Assembly: GCA_944989445.1 (NCBI GenBank)
Contig: CALYLW010000039.1
Span: 1,857,001-1,921,000, forward strand
Length of the DNA stretch: 64,000 nucleotides
From: Ampullaceana balthica
Lineage: Eukaryota > Mollusca > Gastropoda > Lymnaeidae
Reading direction: 5' to 3'
How positions within the stretch are numbered: the stretch's first letter is position 1; every line of letters starts with the position of its first letter. Below, piece after piece: positions 27,938 through 41,600 of the stretch. A program made the position numbers and the translations under genes. The notes beneath the pieces were generated by a model. That model saw nothing but the letters and a program-made list of their open reading frames with translations. It had not been told where the DNA came from and ran no database searches.

Positions 27938-30900
27938 TATCTTATCAATACAGACGCTCCGTCTATGCAGAAGATAATTGCGTCCACAGACCTTGACAGA
28001 TGATCTGTTGCCAAGTGATTCAGCGTTCACAGGCCACAGCTTTGTGGGTTCCACGCATTACCCAGCCGCCTAACTAGTGTACCCATTCGGAGCTGGGTGA
28101 CTCAGGGACGCCTTAGGCCCAGGGAACAAATCCTTGCCTTGACATGGATTCGAACCCGTGACCATCGGTACGCCAGTCGAGCGCGCTGCCACTCGACCAC
28201 CGCGTCCCCATTAAATAGGTAGCAAATCTTAAAATTACAAATCTAATGATTACATAAAGGTTTAAGGAAAATTAACACAAGGAATACTGACTGATAATTG
28301 TAAAGAGATCTTTTACTTTTTAGTTAAAATTACTTGTAATAATTTCTAAAGTTAAAAATTATAAATTTGTAATGTTTTAAAATAATTTCTTTATATTTTA
28401 AAATAGACAATAGTATAGGTCTGATAATTATTTAAGACTTGATCTAGGACTGATCATGTAAAATTGTTGCTATATGACTAATGATATAGGACAGGATATA
28501 TGACTAATGATATAGGACAGGATATATGACTAATGATATAGGACAGGATATATGACTAATGATATAGTACAGGATATATGACTAATGATATAGTATAGGA
28601 TATATGACTAATGATATAGTACAGGATATATGACTAATGATATACTACAGGATATATGACTAATGATATAGTACAGGATATATGACTAATGATATAGGAC
28701 AGGATATATGACTAATGATATAGTACAGGATATATGACTCATGATAAGGGACAGAATATATGACTAATGCTATATGACAGGATATTGGCATGATATTGTG
28801 GAATAGATGTTATAGAACTTATGTTATAGGACAGGATATAAGACTAATAATGTAGGATAGATGATATAGGACAGGATATAGGACTGATAATATGCGATGG
28901 ATGGTATAGGACTCTGCATGGGCAAGATGGTAAAGGAAAGATGACACAGGACAATTGATACTGTCTATTTATGTTAAAACAGTTACACATTTACTTTTTA
29001 ACACCTGCAGGTATTTTGTATTTGGGACATTCACAGTTGAGGACGAGCCTTTGGACTTAGCTGTTGTTGCTGAGCTTAATTCTGACCTACTTGTAGACAG
29101 ATTTGACCTGACAATGGTAAAATATGATGAGCAATTAATTAAGAACTTTTTGAAGTAAATAGATACCACAATGCATTATAAATAAGTATTTTAAAAAACA
29201 GACTTTTAATTTAGCTTTAACTTGCATCCCCTCTCTGGCTCCATGACTCACTACTGTTAAATGACACAACTAACTGCTGTCAAATGACACAACTAACTAC
29301 TGTCTAATGACACAACTAACTGATGTCTAATGACACAACTAACTGCTGTCAAATGACACAACCAACTACTGTCTAATGACAAAACTAATTGATGTCTAAT
29401 GATAGTGTAAATGTGTGTTACAATGGTAATGGTAGCTTCATTTAGTGTCAATGTGTGTTACAATGGTAATGGTAGCTACTTTTAGTGTCAATGTATATTA
29501 CAATGGCAGCTACTTTTAGTGTCAATGTGTGTTACAATGGTAATGGTAGCTATTTTTAGTGTCAATGTGTGTTACAATGGTAATGGTAGCTACTTTTAGT
29601 GTCAATGTGTTACAATGGTAATGGTAGCTTCATTTAGTGTCAATGTGTGTTACAATGGTAATGGTAGCTTCATTTAGTGTCAATGTGTGTTACAATAGTA
29701 GGAAAGTGACCTCTACAAGGAATGTCTCTATGGCTCATGTGTCTCTGGAAAACTAAACGATAAGTTTTTTAAAAATCTGATGGTTTGCTCGGTCAGCAAT
29801 AAGAATTGACTGGTTCTTAATATTAAAACTGGAGCCCGCAGTTCTTTTAATAACATGTGTCAGATATTAGAATAAACAGAGAAAATGACTTAAAGATAAA
29901 ATTGATCATGTTCTTTAATCAGACCTATTCTACAGTAAGCCTGTGGTATGAGAAGTTTCTGCCATAATGTAGAGATGTATACTTTATATTTTCATGTATG
30001 ATGTAAGTTGTTTTAATGCTATAATTGATTATAAATGCTACAATATTGTTATGTGTGCAACATATTGTTGTGAATGAATCTGACTATTTTGAAGGAAAAA
30101 AAACAAGCACAAATATATTTTATGTTAAACCTGAGAATTTACTTCACCTTTCTGTCTCCATATCTGTGTGGTTATTTTTTGCTGTTATTTCTATCTGGTC
30201 CATTTTCTTATTATGGAGGTCTGTTGGAATGTTAGAGTTCTCTGCCATGGTTTGCTCATCTCCTCTGGGGATTTGTCTCCCTTGAGAAGGAACTAATTTT
30301 TAAAGAAATTATTTGAAAGCAATGAATAATGGTTGCAGTACAAGGTCATTTATCTTATATATCTTATGTATATATCTGTAACAAATAATATATCTTCTGT
30401 ATGTAAGGAGCATCAGTAACAAATAAGATAAGATACGTGTTCAAAATATTAAAATTAATTTGCGATATAATCCTAGCAAGCAATCCTTTTTAGACTTGGG
30501 TCCTTTTTATATTAATATAAGTATTCTAGATTGATATTACTGAAGGAATACTGAAACTTGAAAGCTGATTTTAAATCTAATGTTAGGTTTTCTTTGTTTC
30601 TTCAAATAATAAAGAGGTAAAAAAGGATCTAAAATTTATATTTCATAATTTCACTTCTTGTGCCAAGGTCAAATAGCGTCAAGGCTTGGCTTCTTTCTCT
30701 ATAAATAAACCAAATGTATTTTGAATGTAATGTAATAAAGATAGCACAACTGATCTATAATAAACTCCAGGCAAAGGGAAAATGTCCACTTCACTAATTA
30801 AATAACTATATAAATAAACTAACCAAATCACCTTCTACTAGGTCTAGAGGTAGCAGATATAAACTAATCAAATCACCTTCTACTAGGTCTAGAGGTAGCA

Positions 30901-33900
30901 GATATAAACTAATCAAATCACCTTCTACTAGGTCTAGAGGTAGCAGATATAAACTAACCAAATCACCTTCTACTAGGTCTAGAGGTGGCAGTGGCGGTTG
31001 ACTGTTCCCAGGAAGAAGCTGTTGTTTCAGAGCCTGCTGCCTCTGCTGATACTGTAAATCCTGTATGAGCTGCTGCTGTTCCTTGATTTGATTCTGCTGT
31101 TGTCTCAGCGCCTGCTGCTGTGCTGTGTATCTGTGTTCAAGGTTGTTGACAACGAAGTGACGGTTCATCCACGGTTGTGTGCCTAGTCTGGGGAAATTAT
31201 CATTTTTGAGGTTGTTAAAATGTCAACTTCTTAAACAATGGGGAAAATAAAGCATAGAGAATTATAACAGTTTTAAAAAAATCTTCTTCTGGTGTGACGT
31301 CTTCTTTTGCTTGAATATGAATACAGACATAATATAAGAACATATAACATTCAGTGTCAGAATAATAATAGAGAGAGACATTAAAAACACCTTTTAAAAA
31401 TTTATTTAGCTGTAGAAAGCTCAATGTAATCATATGAATTTTGTTTAACTTAAAGGAAGTCCATTGATGTGTTTGATTTGACAAATATGTTTAACAAATG
31501 CTCAAATGGATCTATTTTAAGGCATCGTGTTCAATGAAAGTGTAGCTAGAATAATGATCAAGCACAAACATTTTGAGGGCAAAAAACCCCAGTAATATGT
31601 ACATAGAAATAAGCAAATGTTAGAACATAAACAGAAAGTCCATTTCTTGGCATCTGTGTAGACCAATTAAGGAATTATTCAAGTTTTTATTTCACACAAA
31701 CATTTTTCATTTACATCTACTTGAACAGTTTTTGATAATGTGCTTTGAACGTTCAGCCAAAATTGATGCATACATCTTTGAGCACTGCTCTACATCTTTN
31801 NNNNNNNNNNNNNNNNNNNNNNNNNNNNNNNNNNNNNNNNNNNNNNNNNNNNNNNNNNNNNNNNNNNNNNNNNNNNNNNNNNNNNNNNNNNNNNNNNNNA
31901 TAATGATCAAGCACAAACATTTTGAGGGCAAAAAACCCCAGTAATATGTACATAGAAATAAGCAAATGTTAGAACATAAACAGAAAGTCCATTTCTTGGC
32001 ATCTGTGTAGACCAATTAAGGAATTATTCAAGTTTTTATTTCACACAAACATTTTTCATTTACATCTACTTGAACAGTTTTTGATAATGTGCTTTGAACG
32101 TTCAGCCAAAATTGATGCATACATCTTTGAGCACTGCTCTACATCTTTGAGCACTGCTCTACATCTTTGAGCACTGCTCTACATCTTTGAGCACTGCTCT
32201 ACATCTTTGAGCACTGCTCTACATCTTTGAGCACTGCTCTACATCTTTGAGCACTGCTCTACATCTTTGAGCACTGCTCTACATCTTTGAGCACTGCTCT
32301 ACATCTTTGAGCACTGCTCTACATCTTTGAGCACTGCTCCTTACTTCAGGCAACATCTCTTCACAGTAGGACATGTGCACAATTTAACCCTAGCCATACA
32401 TGTGCACAATTAAACCCTAGCCATACATGTGCAGAATTTAACCCTAGCCATACATGTGCACAATTTAACCCTAGCCATACATGTGCACAATTTAACCCTA
32501 GCCATACATGTGCACAATTTAACCCTAGCCATACATGTGCACAATTTAACCCTAGCCATAGTTTATTCACAGTACTGCTGGTCTCAAGGCCATTTAAGTC
32601 AGTTATTCCCAGTGTTGACTCTCAGAAACCAGGTGCATAAGGCATTACAGAGGATTGGGACTAGTTCAGGCAGTCTTTGAACACTTGACATATACTTAAG
32701 GTGTGTCACAGTGGTGTAATCCTAAAAAAAGAGGTAGGGGGTCTCTTTTTTCACGAGGCGTATTTTTCTCAAAGGTACAAGTTCTACAACTAACACAGTC
32801 TCAAAAGTCAAATTGAAGTTAATTGAAATTGCATGCCCTCCATGCAGGGTGGGCGCGTCCTCCCTGTCAAAAAAGGTGGGATGGCGAAGCCCTCCTGCGC
32901 CCACCCTCCACTACACCCATGGTGTGTCATCTATTATAGTATATTTTGAACACTTGACATATACTTAAGGCATGTCATCTATTGTAGATTATCTTTTACA
33001 TAGTTTACATTATGCTTGAAAAAAACATCCTGAACTAGGTAAGACAGAGTAAAAGACGGATGACAAGATATTTTATGCATGATTTTGATACAGATCGAAA
33101 CACTAAAAGAACTGACCTTTTTCTAACCTCTTTGTCTGTGTGCGTCTGCTGCTCTGTTGTTTTTTCTTTATTTTCATCCATCTCTCGATGACTTGGGTCT
33201 GATGTTTTCTTGCTAAGTATCGTTAAATGTTGACGAGTCACCTGCCAGGGTTCGGTAGGGATGCACCTTTGCTTGTTTGCCTTGTTGCCAGATGTTTGAT
33301 TACTGGGCGTACATGTGACCTCGTCTCCCCATGCCTGCCTCCTGCCAGGTGGGTCAACCACAGGATCCTTGGAACAAAGATCAAAGTATAAGATATTTGA
33401 TTCTGTACATTGGCACTTTAAAAAAAATTTAGAATAAGATGTTAATTTTCTTTTCTTATTAAACCTTGTTGTGTAATACATTTATTTCTAACATGAATCT
33501 GCTTTTAAAACAATAAATAGTTGGACTTATCTCCTGACTTCATGGGCGATTTTCAATTTAATAACAAGATTTCTACTTTATGTAAAAGAATCTGTATTGT
33601 TTTTGTATAGCAATATGCATAGCAATATGTGGAGTAATTAGTAAAAGCAATTTGTCAATCAAACAGTAGAACAGTATGCAGGGCAATCTTTATAGGTAGT
33701 CAAGGAGTGTGTGCTGTATGTATGATGTATGAGAAGGGTAAAACTGAGATGAACTATAACCTCAACATAAGTAACATAATGAAAATCAGCTGGGCAAGAT
33801 GGTCTGGTTGTGGACAGAGGAGATACTGTTATTCTCAGGACATTAAGGACCCCCTGATGTAATATAGGAGCACTCATTGGATGTGAGGGGCATGGACATA

Positions 33901-35610
33901 GAGTTCTAACTTTTCAGACAAAGAGGCCTAGTATCAACTTACAATGTTATCCAGGGTTACGCACCAACAATCAAATGAGGATGAATAGGAATTCTATAAA
34001 AGATTGCTGACCAACGTCCAGGGTCACTCAACGCAGAACAGTCTCATCCTCATCGGAGAATTCAGTGCCAAAAATTATAGCAGCAACTTTCCATGATTAG
34101 ATACAAATAGGTTATGGGGCAGCAAGGGAGAGGTAAAATGAATGACAACAGAGAAAGATTTGCTGACCTTGACCTATGTGCCACAGCAAATCTTGTCGTA
34201 GATGGGAGCTTCTTCCAACAAAATGGGATACATAAAACTACATGGCCCTTGACCAGAGCTTTGAGCCATGAGCCAAATAAACCATGTGTGTATAGGGAAA
34301 ACCTTCAGACATTCTCTCCTAGATTTATGTGTTATGAGGGGAGCTGATGTTGCCTCATATCATCATTTCCTAGTGGCCAGACTCAAAATAAACAACTTAG
34401 ACTGCAATAAACCTCTATTGATAACCCTAACCCTAACAAAGCAACTTAAATAAACGTAAAGCTCCCCTTTCAGACCATGCAGTCCTATGTGGCAAGTGAA
34501 GCAACGTTCACAGGTTTCTACAGCACTGTGTGGCTAGAAAATGTCCAGCCGCCTTTACTGATATCTGGTACCCATTTGGAGCTGGGTGGACTAAGGGATG
34601 CCCTTTAGCCTCTGGAACGAGACCCTGCCTTCACCGAGATTCGAACCCGTGACCCTCGGTAGGACAGCTGAATGTGATGCCGCTCGACCACCGCGCCCCT
34701 AACAAAGGAGTTTATTCTGGAACTAACCTCTGAATGACCTGTCCTGACAGATGAGGTCACTGGTCCATTTTGGTGATTCTTCTTCTTTAGCAGTCTCTCA
34801 TTCTCATCATTTTCTTTCATTATCTTTCCATCTGCTATAGCGTTCAACAGAGATGCCATCTTCCTCTTAGTGATGTCTTGTTCTTTCTCCATGTCTTTCT
34901 TCTCAAGGGATTCTGTAGTCAGCAGTTGCCAGGAGACAAAACACTTCCTCAGTAATGACAGTGTCCAATGTCTTTCAGCCTTTAATGTTTTCCTATTATT
35001 TTCATAGAAATGAAATTTTAAAAATATTTTTTGTAATGTTTTGGAAGAAATATTCAGTAACAATTTTCTTCATACCACTTATAAACTTATAATGTATTAG
35101 ACTTAAGAGACAATAAATTCCTTGTGTCTAGATACTATTTACTTATAATTTCTGAATTAATCTAGTTTATGATGAAGGAAAGCCATTCACATTTAAATGT
35201 TCTCCAATAATAAGTATTTTATGTTTTTAAATATGACTAACCTTTGTGTCTCAATGATTTCCCTTTCATGTTTTTCAACTTCTAAGTCCAACCTTTGACC
35301 CCTGACATGTGACCTCCATGCACCCCAAATTTTCAGCATGAGTTTCCAGTCAGACATTGCCTTGATTTTTCCCATGATCAGACGCCTGGACAAAACTAGG
35401 TCATACCAGGCAGTGAAGTGCTGATGGAGGCACTGGAACATAAATTTAATAGATTCCTACATTTAATCAAGTAGTACTATTACAAATAAATTCATCGATT
35501 TAGTTAAGTAGTACTATTACAAAGAGATTCATACATTTAGTTAAGTAGTTCATGATTTGCTTATTTATATATATATATTTTTACTTTTTAAATAAGAAGC
35601 AACAGTTCTG

Positions 35611-35664
<54 letters not shown>

Positions 35665-38600
35665 TTTACACGTATAACTTAATTTGTATTTTGTTGTTGT
35701 TTTTTTTTAAATACAAGACAGAGTCTCATGATCTGCTGAAACCTTCCATAAATTTCTTTCAAATACAAGATTTGAATTGAAGACAGGTTATAAAATTAGA
35801 TAGTCTATCTTTTATAAAAAATGCACTAGGGAATGAAAGATATGTTCTATTCTACTGATTTAATGTCATAATCTTTCCTAGTTAGTGGAGTTACTCACAG
35901 TGCTATTCTCTCACACTTTCACCAACCTGTAAGTTTCTTGAAGCTATTCTCTCTCACTTTCACCAACCTGCAAGTTTCTTGAAGCTATTCTCTCACACTT
36001 TCAACAACCTGCAAGTTTCTTGAAGCTATTCTCTCTCACTTTCACCAACCTGCAATTTTCTTGAAGCTATTCTCTCTCACTTTCACCAACCTGTAAGTTT
36101 CTTGAAGCTATTCTTGCTTTGATCATCTCCATTTTAATGATCTTGTTGTGGCGTTTTTCATTCTCCATGCGATGAGTCAAAATACTGTTTTTGTCTTCAT
36201 CGGCCCTCTGGCGGGCAAGTTCCTCTCGCGCCATTTTATTCAGCATTTCCTCAGCTTCCCTACCTCTAAATGTATTCATTCATTTTTGTAAATGTTCCAT
36301 GAGCAGTTTTGATATTGATAAAATTAACTATTTATAAAAATTGGTCTAAATAACTTGTGATGTATTATTTGTTTATTTAATTTAGACTTTCTTTCCGACA
36401 TGTAATTTTAAGTTTGTTTTTAAACCCCTCTAGATCTATGGTTCTCACCCTCTTAATACTGTGACCCTTAAATAGTATCTATGGTTCTCACCCTCTTAAT
36501 ACTGTGACCCTTAAATACCATTTCTCATTAGTGACAACTCCTTACAATAAAATTATTTTCTTCATAACTGTAATTTGCTGCCCTAATGAATCCTAAAGTA
36601 AAAATATGAAACACAGAATGTATTTTCATTGTTACAAATTGAGTATTTATGTATGTGGACGGACGGACAAATATAGAGATAGAGAGATGTCTACTTTCCT
36701 TAAACTCACTGTGGCAAACCTTACAAACCTACACCAATATCAGTGTCAATCATTGAGACAATCCAAACCTAATAAAAATGCAAAAACTATTTTGTCTCTA
36801 TAACCTTACCTCCTTAATTCTTCATCTTTTTTCCTCCTCTCTTCATACATATCTTTGCGTATTTTTGCCATCTCTTTCTTCAATTCCATTTCTTCTTTTT
36901 TTGCTCTTAATCCTCTTTCATTTTGTTCCTTTAAGGATTAAAGCGATGATATTTTGTTTTTATTAAAGAAAATATGGAAAACTTTATTTTTATTTAAATC
37001 TATATTGTTGTGTTTTTTTTTATTACTATAAACAATATCAAAATGGCTAATTTAATTTATATTATTAGTCCGATAAGCACAATATGAATGTTACAGTTAC
37101 ATAATAACAATGGCAAGTCGCAATAAATAAGAGAAATTTCCCATCCTATTAAAACCTAATTCCAGCAGCAAGCACACATAAATTAGATGTTTGTGGCCTC
37201 AGTACAATTATTGAAATGACAAAATATAATGTTGTTAAATTTAGCTACGAAATTCCAATTATTGAAAGACATTGTGTCCTTATCTATATCTTACCTTCAA
37301 CAATAGTTGGCTCCATTTCTATCACATACCCTTAACAACAGTTGTTTCCCTTTCTATCTCTTACCCTCCACAATAGTTGTGTCCTTTTCTATTTCTTACC
37401 CTCAACAATAGTTGTCTCCCTTTCTATTTCTTACCCTCAGCAATAGTTGCTGTGCTTCAAGTCGTGCTGCTTTTTTCATCTGTGCTTCACTTTTCCTCTT
37501 TTGGAATTCTTTCTCTCGTTTCTCCCTGTTCTCTTTAACCATCTTGTGACGCAGCTCCATCTTTGTTCGTGGATCTGGTTTAGCTTCTTCACTAAGTCCA
37601 AGATCTCCTCTGTTTGCATTGGTTAAAAAACAACAACACATGGTAGTTACACAAATTGAATTATGCCATTATGTACAGGGAAAATATTGTTAGTTAAAAT
37701 ATACCATTTGGAAGTTAAATTTACTGCGCTAAAACATAGGCTGTTTATTTGGCTGTTTATTTTCAATATGTTTTCAATAACCAAGTAAAATAAATTTGAG
37801 GAATAAATTAACACATTTTTAATGTTGAATACAATGGATTAATATGCAATTTCATTTTGAATATAACATAGCAAAAGAAAAATTTACTTTGGGCATGCAC
37901 CAAAATAAAATAACAACAGAGAAAATTGAATTTTAATCTTGTGAAAGGGCAGACTTATTTTATAATCAAATGAATGGTCTTCAATATTTTGTCTGAGAAA
38001 GGATTATTCGTTGATAAAATCAATAGAGTATTTAGTATTAGCCATTGTTCTTTATCCTTATGTCATTGTGAAGTTAAATGTTTGCATATAATAAAAGTTT
38101 CTTTGTCAGCCAATTAGTACATTTATACCACAGCCACATAAGCTGCTGGCCACAGATTCAATATAACTAACATCCCCCCCTCTTAATGATAAATTTAAAA
38201 AAAAATTACAATATGGAAATTTAATAAATAGTTAGCACTTTTAAGCTTACTTGAATACTGAATGCTACCTTAAATATTGAATGCTTACTTGAATACTCAA
38301 TGCTTACTTGAATGCATCTTTTAACATTTCTTTTGACATCATGGTTTTCAGTACAGATTTGACTGCCTCGTCCTCTTCCATTTTGTATAAATTAGCATAG
38401 GGATCTGAATGTTGGGTAAAAAATGTCAAATAAATAAATATTTCTTTGAATAACTAGAAAACAATTTATTAAAATGCAGCAGATATAGTTATCAATAATT
38501 TCTTACTCAAATATAAACAAATAACAAACATACAAATTATCATTCTTCCCTTCAAGAATTTGGACGTGGAATGTGTTGCCTAATGAAACCAGGAAAACCA

Positions 38601-41600
38601 ACACTCTATCAACATTTAAAACTCTAATAAAAATATAAGACTAGACATAAAACCATGGATAAGCGTAGGATGCAATAATCTTCTTTATATAAAGAGAGTC
38701 TGTAACAGATAAGATAAGATAAGATAAAGTGAACAATTTATGCACTGAAATATTTTTACAATGGACGTAGTGTGACTTTCTTTCTTCAATAGATTATACC
38801 CTTAAATATAATATAAACAAGAGACAGGCATAGTGAAATGTTTATTATAATTTCAAACCAGTGGGATGAAAAGACTTATGGTTGTGACAATTTTCAGTCA
38901 AGACGCAGATGAGGCCATAATATTAATTAGACTCTCACTCAAAACAGGGGTCAAAAGATGGGTAGCCCAGGACTAGTTTTTAAAAATGTGGAATTCAGGT
39001 GTGGAATAGGTTGCCTGATCAAGCCAGGAAACCAACAAACTATCAACATTTAAAACTCTAAGAAATATGCAAGACCAGAGATAAACCATGGATTAACAAT
39101 AAAGTAAGACACAAAAATCTTCTTCCTAGAATTAACATCTGTTACAGATAAAATAAGATCATATAAGATAAGATCATATAAGATAAGATAAAGGTGATGT
39201 CATTTAAGTCATTTAAGTATGTGTATAGCATTTGTAATTGTTAATAAAATTTTTAATTATTAATTGTTCCAGTTACTTGGTGGCTCTTAACTCTCTTTAT
39301 TCTTTATTAACCTAAAAAAAATATTTTCGTTTCTCAAATTTTCAATTTACAAAAAAATCTGCATTTGCTTCTGTTAGTATGTATTTTTTATAGCCTAACT
39401 CAACTATAAAGGGAGCCAGCCAAATGTGAATCAAATAATTATGTACTTCTACTATTTGGATGTCTATTGAGTTCACTTGTAAAAACATAAAACAAGAGAA
39501 TGATAAAAATTATAAAATATTTTAACACATCAGCAATATTGACGATCTCAGAATTTAGATGTAATTATTTCAGAATTGTGAATAAATCTTTGAACTATCT
39601 CTCTTACCTCCCTCTAGCCATGTACAACCTACACAACAGCTCTAAACACTAATAATCATAAATAATATGTTTATGTAAAGATAGCTCTAAATATGGATTT
39701 ATGTTTTTATAACAAAAGTTAATTATAATTAGATAAATATGTTTTTAATAATTTACTAGTTAAAATCGTTAATAAAGGCTTTTATTTACCCAATTCACCA
39801 ACTGCATTGCGTTTGACCCTCTCATAGATTGCTGCTTCATCTATTTCAAATTCATCATCAAGTGCAAGCTTAGTGAGTTTTTCTATTGAAAATTCATCTG
39901 AGACCGTTTTTTCATCTTGTTTATTTAAGATGTCATACTTATTTTTTCTAGCCTTACGCCAAGCCTCAAGGTCATCAAAGCCATCATCAACATCATCATC
40001 AAATCTAACTTTTTCATTCATCCATTGTTTAAGCAATTCTTGAGCTGTAAAAAATTATAAATTTAAAAAAAACATTTCAAGTGTTGTGTTATTAAAAAGA
40101 TATTAATTTTGTATTTTATTGGAAACCAATAGTTGATTTAGCCTGATATTGATATTTCCTGATTTATATAAATAACTAGCGTACACCCGTCAAAAATGAC
40201 GGAAGTTTTCAGCTGAAATCTATTTATTTTATAAAAAATGCAATTTTTTTAGAAGGCGCCGACCTTTTTCAAAAGCCCAACTAACTTGTCCTTATTTGAT
40301 AAATATGAAATATTAAACTTTCTGAAATGTACACAAAGTATTTTATAATAGGGGTTGCAGGGCGCCTAAGCCGCCCTGTTTGTTTTTTTATTTTATAATT
40401 AACCACCATCTAATTCTCTTTTTACAATGATCCCTTTTCCAAAATTAAAATATGAGCGAAAACAATGACGTCATATAATATTTTTTACAGCGCATCTTTA
40501 ATTTGCACACCTTTTGGTGCATTGGTGCAGTAATTTGGTTTTCCATGCTTTCTAAAATTAGTAGCGTCAGGACTGACTGACAGACACTACTGACTTGCGT
40601 GACAATTGCAAATTATATAGTTTTATATGTGCATGAAATATGTCATGTGTTTTAAATCCAACCCTTGACATTTGACTTCATAAATCAAATTTTTATATAA
40701 CTTCTATCAGCTTCAAAATTTTTATTAATTCATTGAAAACAATTTTTTTTTACTATATTTAAAACTTAAAAAAATACCTCAGCACTCTTTATGCATACTG
40801 GAAAATAATTTATAACAGTGATGGGGAACCTATGTCCCGCGTGCCGCTGTCCGCACGCAGAGCCTCATCAGCCGGCACGAGAGTAAAATATTACTTCCTT
40901 AATCCAAGCAGCTAAGCCAAACCCCCATTTTCAGGTTTCATTGGAGAGTTGGCACTTTGTTAAAAATAAGTGGGTGTTGGTTTGCAGCCCCAAAATGGTT
41001 TGCCACCACTGATAGTTATAACCATGTGAACTTAGTATTAAATCTCCAACAAGGTATTTTCCAACTCAGATATTTCTCTCATCAGCAAGATAATGTAAGA
41101 GTATCACCTTCATTGTAAGCTTGCTCAGTGTCTCTCACTTTCCCAGCCGTTTGTAGAGCGAGTTCCTTCCCTCTCTGTTTGCCAGAGGGGACTAGCCCAA
41201 ATGCCACATCTGTTGCTCTGTCTGTAACTGCCTCAACTTTCTGAAATTAACATAAATGATTATCAGAAAAACCCCATAAGATACATATAATTGGGCCTAA
41301 CTCAGAAACTCAAATGCCAAGTGCTAAAAATGTTTTAGAAGGTAACAGATATTTAATATTCCTTGAAGAATAAGTTTTAAACAGCTATTCAATAAATAGT
41401 ATTGTAATTAAAAGACTTCAAAAATAGACTACAAACAATTAGTCACAATTTTTTAACAAATAATTATAGCCATCTCTTTTAAACATCCTTGGGGTTAAAT
41501 AAATGTTTTTGAATGGATATCAAATGGATAGGAAATATCCAAATGGATATATTTTCTTCAGAATTTAATATCTAAATAGAGGAGCATTCCTTTTTTAATT

